From Omphiscola glabra (Eukaryota; Mollusca; Gastropoda; Lymnaeidae), in assembly GCA_964017045.1 (NCBI GenBank), contig OZ024794.1:34427182-34491181 (forward strand): a stretch of 64,000 bases of DNA, read 5' to 3'. The notes under the pieces were generated by a model. The model saw only the letters and a program-made list of their open reading frames with translations. It made no database searches and was not told the origin of the DNA. Both the position numbers and the translations under genes were made by a program. Shown here one piece after another: positions 59,120 through 64,000 of the stretch (within the stretch, counting starts at the first letter, position 1; the number at the start of each line of letters is the position of its first letter).

Positions 59120-61205
59120 ATTGAAGTTGACATTAATATAAAGCAATTGGATTATTTCTTATTGACCGTACTGCATAATTATGTTTCATTTCCACAGAAA
59201 TTATGTTTTGTTAAAACTGGTTAATTTACACCTTACTTGTGTAAAATTTACCACACAGAAACTTGAGTCACGTTGTTAACTTTTGCTACAAAGGTTAAGT
59301 AAAGCTGCCAAAATTTTTTTTACCAGTACATCAAAAATTAATCCAACGCCTTCAGCTAAAAAAACATATTTACAATAATATTATGCAAAGAACATTGTTG
59401 CAAAGAACATTGTGGTGTTTAATTATAATCTCATGTATGCTGCAAAGGAAATACTAATAATAGTGCCTTAATAATATTAATTAATTAGCTAATACCTGTA
59501 CCACGGTGGGTAAACCAGGTTAGAGATAAAAGGGAAAATAAAGATTTCCATGCAGTCATTTCCAATGCACCATTTACTTCCAGTTATTTTTGGGATAGCT
59601 GGGTCCAAAAAGACACAATAATCCCATGCATTGACCAACATTAGTTGGGTATATATATCAGACCTGTTTACCCTCAATCTCTTAAAATCGTACAATATCA
59701 TCACAAAATCAGTCTTTAGATTACTAAAAAATAAACATGCAGAATATATATTGAATACACCTCAAAATCGTACATTGTACGCCAAAACCGTAAGAGTAAA
59801 CAGGTTTGATATATATTGCTCAAGACATGTTAATGTTTGAATTGTGACATAACAAAAATAAAGTTTAAGCCAAAATCCTTCATGAGATCAAAAGTAAATA
59901 AACTGTGAATGTGAAGAAACTAAACTTTGTAACAAGTTGTAATTCTCTAAGTAACAGTCAGTAGGTCAGAAGATAGTTGAAAACAAGTCCAAAACTATAC
60001 TTTGTATATACATTTACACCTGTTTTCAGAACAGATTATGGCCAGTGTACCGGTAGTTTAAAAATGATTAGAAAAGAGTAGCCACAGTTGACACATCAAG
60101 AGTACCTTTGGGGTTGGCACAATTAAGATGGGATGTTATAGCATAGAGCATTCTTCGTTTCTCTCACTGTTGCTTAAACAACCTCAATGAGCCAAACATC
60201 AGCCAGTTTCATGATGTAACACATCTAACATCAATGGCCAATGATAGCATGGTGTTAGGTAAGAGCGGATAAGAAAGTTAATTTGTTGCGCTTTGATGAA
60301 TAGGGGCAAGTCTTTCATGATACACTGTTGCTTTTTTAAAAATAATATACCCATACAGATTATTAAGACACTCTTGATTGTAAAGCTTGTATGTATTTGT
60401 AAAATAAATATTTTTTTAAAAAAGCATTTTTTTATATTTTGATGAATTAAACTGTTTTAAATTGAGGAACTTTGTGGGAAGTGTTGTTATATTTATATTA
60501 ATATTATGCAGTTCCATGTTGTGAAAATTTTACCTGTCAAGTTAGTTACGTAGATTTTTTTGCTGACTATTTCTAAGACTAAGATTACTAAGAAGCTGTA
60601 GTCCCTGATGTGACCTTGAACTTATGATTTGAAAAGTTGGCAAAAGAGTATGGTAAATAATGTATGACTTGCAACTTTTTTCTTTTCTATAGGCATATCT
60701 CACAAGTTTTTAAATTTGCTCTTTAGGTTATTCTTGGAGCTAAATGCATTTGCCTTCTAAATTAAGGCTATGCTTTGGCCTGCTCTTTTTTGTCAGGACT
60801 CTTGTACCGGTACTTAAACCTGACTAATATGCGGAATACTTTTTTAATGAATGGTTTTTAAATTTATAGGGTATAAAAATAAATTTAACTAGAAAAATTG
60901 TTACAGTTACACACATCACTGGTTTCTATGAAAACTTAAATTTTGCAGTCAGTTTCAGCACGAATACAATGATAAATAATAAAACCTTCACTTTTAAACA
61001 AGTACAAGAACATATAAGTAAAAATGTATTTTTTAAAGTTGTCTCCATTTAAACTGTTGGAATTGAAAAAAAGAAAATGTGGAGTCAAAACACACAATTT
61101 GGAATTTTGAACTAATGTACATTTATTTATTACAGGTAGCCATATAATTATATGCATCATTTAATTATTAAACTTGTAACATTTATGTGAATATAGTTAT
61201 TAACA
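59120..61205. other. PEX11 3' UTR and convergent interval
   Basis: No gene seen. PEX11 polyadenylation candidates (AATAAA) are at 59537, 59730 and 59857; the last is followed by a less A-rich stretch, but I cannot choose. The rest is AT-rich unique sequence. Confidence 0.4.
61122..61127 (-). terminator. Candidate MRPL54 polyadenylation signal
   Basis: AATAAA on the minus strand, about 85 nt after the MRPL54 stop codon, inside ATAAATAAAT. Confidence 0.4.
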
Positions 61206-61211
61206 ACACAG

Positions 61212-61531
61212 TTAATTGATTATGTCATCTGGATGCTGAATACTCTTTAGTCTTTGAAGCCTTTTTTTAATCCTGGAATCTTGTAAATAGGTAATTTTGG
61301 CCAATCGTCTCCAATATGCCATGGTATCAGGGTCAAGTTCCTCTAATTTAGGCCCACCACGTTCTGTCCGTAAATTCCATAACCAATCAGGATACTCAGA
61401 GTCTGGTTTGATTTCAGGATCTTTTCCATCCACATAAATATTTGCACCACAACAATACTTCAATAATTGCTCTGGATCTGTAACCACCTCCATTTTGGTC
61501 TTTTTGGTTGCCTGAGCACCAACTTTGCTGA
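61212..61531 (-). CDS. MRPL54: Mitochondrial ribosomal protein mL54, last exon
   Basis: mL54 is a small protein of the mitochondrial large ribosomal subunit. The exon begins after a TTTCAG acceptor (61534-61532), enters in phase 1, and ends at TAA (61214-61212), about 106 residues. Diagnostic pieces: TDPEQLLKY, GANIYVDGKDPEIKPDSEYP, DWLWNL, LEELDPDTMAYWRRLAK and the basic end SRIKKRLQRL. These match the C-terminal two-thirds of vertebrate MRPL54 (GVNIY, LKPDAEYPEWL, LEELDPES..YWRRLRK). The mitochondrial targeting exon(s) lie upstream, perhaps beyond 64000, and were not found. The open frame continues upstream of 61531 only into the intron. It is convergent with PEX11. Confidence 0.9.
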
Positions 61532-61534
61532 CTG

Positions 61535-62560
61535 AAATAGTAAATATATGAAATAGAGGAAATAGGAGCATACATTTTAGTCACTCATAACATAAAAGGT
61601 AGAGAACCCTACTTTATGTAGGTACATTGGGAGAAATTTATTTTTAACAAATATATTGCATACTTCATCTACAATTTGTTATATTTTTTTCCTTCTTGGT
61701 TCTGATAGAACTTTAGTTAGTGGCAAATAATGATACCTAAATGGACAAATTTGTAATATGCAACAAAATATAATGAATTAATTAATCCTGTTTTATTAGT
61801 CAATAAATATATATATATATATGGACATCTATATTGATTTCAATTACCTCAAATTAACTTGCATCAACCAAGAGTTATACTGTGTTAAGTTTTCATTTTA
61901 TTTTTAAATCTAAACGCATAATTATATATATAGTCAGAGAACATATGAGTTTATTAATTATTTTACTTTCGTTAGACACTAGTTTGTTTTATTAAGAAGG
62001 GAAGGGAGGATGGGAGCCTTGTCAGATGTGTGCACATAACTCAATCTAAGCTACCGGTTATACATATTGGTACTTGAGTAGAAACTAAAATACATTTCTA
62101 ATTATTTTTTTTTAATTATCGTAAATGTAAATAAATGAAGGGGAAAAAAATGTACTTGATGCTGTACTGGTTAAATATGATCTTTTAAGAGGTTCAACTA
62201 ATTACCGGGTACCTCTTATGATCTAGCTAATTATTATACTACTTGCCTACTTATTTTTGAAATCATTTTGCATCTCTTATGAATGAAACTCATTTTGCAC
62301 ATGGAAAATTATGATAATTTATAATATGGACTCTACCAGGATTTTAAACCTCAAATAAATATATACTGGTTTAAATGCCTTCTAATTCTAAATTCATTCT
62401 TAAACACAAGTTATCAAATATTTCCTAAGCTATTGCACTGACACCCATTTCCAATACAATTTAAGCAGTAGTCTCCCTTTTGTTACCAAAGTTTTAACAT
62501 ACAGGTATTTTGATTTTCAACTAATTTTTTATTGCGCGTCTTTCACCAGTGTTGAGTCTT
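61535..62560. other. MRPL54 intron, no other gene seen
   Basis: AT-rich with an (AT)n tract near 61808-61822. No second MRPL54 exon recognised. Confidence 0.45.
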
Positions 62561-62691
62561 CGGGTATCAGCAAGGATGCGTTTCTTTTTTCATTTCTTTT
62601 TAAACGTGTAAGTTGAATTTTAATACAAATTAATAGAAAATTTCATTACAATATACTTCAAATTAACAATATCGATCATCAGATTCTTCTT

Positions 62692-63312
62692 CTTATGCCT
62701 TTTTACCCCGTCTGGGACATAGGCCGTCCACAAGAATTTTCCATTCATTGCTTTCCTTTCCAGTTGCTTCCCGGTGTGTCCCATATTTTGCGTGTCAGCC
62801 TCTAGCTTGCGTCTCGATGTATTCTTTGGCCTTTCTCTCTTTCTTTTTCCATGTGGATTCCATGTTTGGGATAGTCTGGTGATGGTATCTGGGGTTTTTG
62901 GAGAGTTTGCCCTATCCACCACCATCTTTTCTTTATGATGTCTTCATCAATGGGCACCCGGTAAGTCCTTTCTAGTAGATCTTTGTTAGTGATGGTATTA
63001 GGCCATTTGATGTTCAAGATCTTTCTAAGGCATGTGTTTATGAAGGTCTGTAATGCTTGATGTTGTTTTCATTGCTTCTGCTCCATATAATAGAACTGTT
63101 TTGACATTAGTGTTAAAGATTCTGACCTTGGTTTGCAGCTTTAGCTCATTCGACTCCCAAATTTTCTTTAATACGGTAGCACAAATGCTGATCTAGCTTT
63201 TCCAATTCTAGCCCTTACATCCACCTTGGATCCACCATTTATATCGATGGTCCTGCCTAAGTATGTGAAGGACAGAAGTGCGATGTCGTCTGCAAAGTCT
63301 AGGTCATTCAGA
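62692..63312 (-). mobile_element. RTE-like LINE fragment with deleted RT core
   Basis: Minus-strand translation gives DLNDLDFADDIALLS, which carries the RT catalytic FADD motif. It passes directly into FTYLGRTIDINGGSKVDVRARIGKA, then ESNELKLQTKVRIFNTNVKT and VLLYGAEAMKT. After stops and frameshifts come WWWIGQTLQKP, then TRLSQTWNPHGKRKRERPKN and KQLERKA. This is the order of the C-terminal half of RTE-group proteins. In intact relatives some tens of residues lie between IALLS and the FTYLG motif; here they are missing. The end carries an (AAG)n tail. Confidence 0.8.
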
Positions 63313-63395
63313 TCATAAGATTTAGTGGATGATAATGATGTGAGTAATGCTCAGTTAAGAACAGGAAAGTTAACACACACATTGTTCATGTCCTA

Positions 63396-63648
63396 CAATT
63401 GAAGGGCCGAGTAGAAAAAGTACTTAAGTTACAATTTTTAAAAAATGAGTTAAGACAGTTATATTTGATTACTTCCCCTGAATCATTCCTGTAAAGATCA
63501 TTCATGAAAAATGTCCATAAGTGTTTTATACAGAGTTACTTCGAGCAGCTTTTAAGGTATTTAAATAAGAATTTAAAAACTTTAAACTCATTTTTCTCAA
63601 AACTGCAAAAACACACTTAAGTACTTTTTCTACTCGGCCCTTCAATTG
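63396..63648. mobile_element. Palindromic MITE, about 250 bp
   Basis: Terminal inverted repeats CAATTGAAGGGCCGAGTAGA followed by AAAAGTACTTAAGT (left) and the exact inverse at 63613-63648. Looser pairing of the inner arms continues to AAAATGAGTT / AACTCATTTT. There is no coding capacity. The palindromic CAATTG ends hide the target duplication, so the superfamily is undecided. Confidence 0.75.
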
Positions 63649-63729
63649 GTCTATCCACCCTAAGTCCAGTGTTGGGTTTCCCCAAAGTGACATCACTGCG
63701 CTTAGGGTGAGACAACTCTTGGCAAAACC

Positions 63730-64000
63730 AATACTGTTATCCCAAACTCTGGCACATAGTAGGGTGAAAAATACAAAACAAATGGAGAGATCATTCACAG
63801 GCTATGTACCTTTGGTGGCTGTTCAAAGATGCTTGGGAAATAAAATAAAAAGAAAATCAAGGCTTTAAGAGCAGTACATTACAAGTTATTAGTGCTTTAA
63901 GTTTAGTTAGTTAACTGATTGAACTCACCCGTACCCACTTATTTACAGTTACTGCCAGAGTTAATTTAATAAAGAATACACATAAGTTAACATGCAAAAA
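63730..64000. other. No gene seen at window end
   Basis: AT-rich sequence. The minus-strand frame reaching 63798 is the dispersed repeat, not a gene. Confidence 0.4.

Larger units (their letters stand above)
62563..63728. repeat. Dispersed repeat, copy interrupted by LINE and MITE
   Basis: The outer blocks (62563-62690 and 63655-63728) match the continuous copy at 51789-52065. The inner part is the LINE fragment (62692-63312) and the palindromic MITE (63396-63648). This gives the order of events: repeat first, insertions later. Confidence 0.65.

Noticed and set aside
61532..61571. MRPL54 start at the upstream Met at 61571
   Set aside because: That part lies before a TTTCAG acceptor and reads as intron; family similarity begins inside the exon.
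63526..63798. 90-codon minus frame with WDNSIGFAKSCLTLSAVMSL
   Set aside because: The same sequence occurs in the dispersed repeat at 52.0 kb; non-coding repeat.

Overview
The window is eukaryotic, from an animal, and most likely from a mollusc (a freshwater pulmonate snail fits best). It is AT-rich and intron-rich. It holds four animal housekeeping genes with GT-AG introns, a tRNA-headed SINE, and fragments of RTE-like and CR1/Jockey-like LINEs, piggyBac-like and hAT elements. There are at least 25 minisatellite arrays. Two SPIN-like hAT copies with perfect 8-bp target duplications fit a genome such as the pond snail Lymnaea, where SPIN elements have been reported. The species call is inference.

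Layout. 1-18 kb: no gene recognised. It carries a palindromic MITE, a SPIN copy, a gutted piggyBac-like element (4717-5728), a TIR transposon with a C2H2 zinc-finger ORF (6295-7595), a LINE 3' end (8917-9335), a 40-bp satellite (9.4-10.3 kb) and poly-G-rich minisatellites. 18.1-30.8 kb (+): a polypeptide N-acetylgalactosaminyltransferase of the GALNT1/13 type. All luminal exons are present; the exon for the cytoplasmic tail and membrane anchor was not found. Two adjacent, homologous, same-phase exons code for the same lectin-domain segment, which suggests mutually exclusive splicing. 30.8-40.2 kb: GALNT 3' UTR, then gene-free DNA with short arrays. 40.2-50.9 kb (-): a complete 20-coding-exon DDX42, 740 residues, all helicase motifs present. 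51-57.1 kb: dispersed repeats and a second, interrupted copy of the TIR transposon that ends about 250 bp before the next gene. 57.1-59.1 kb (+): complete three-exon PEX11 (PEX11A/B type, 250 aa). 61.2-61.5 kb (-): last exon of mitochondrial ribosomal protein mL54 (MRPL54). 62.5-64 kb: a dispersed repeat split by an RTE-like LINE fragment and followed by a MITE.

The genes are independent housekeeping functions: Golgi O-glycosylation, splicing/RNA helicase, peroxisome division and mitochondrial translation. GALNT and DDX42 are convergent, as are PEX11 and MRPL54. The most notable signals are the alternative lectin exon pair, fourfold amplification of an exon end with its splice donor, the SPIN copies, and minisatellites packed against splice sites.
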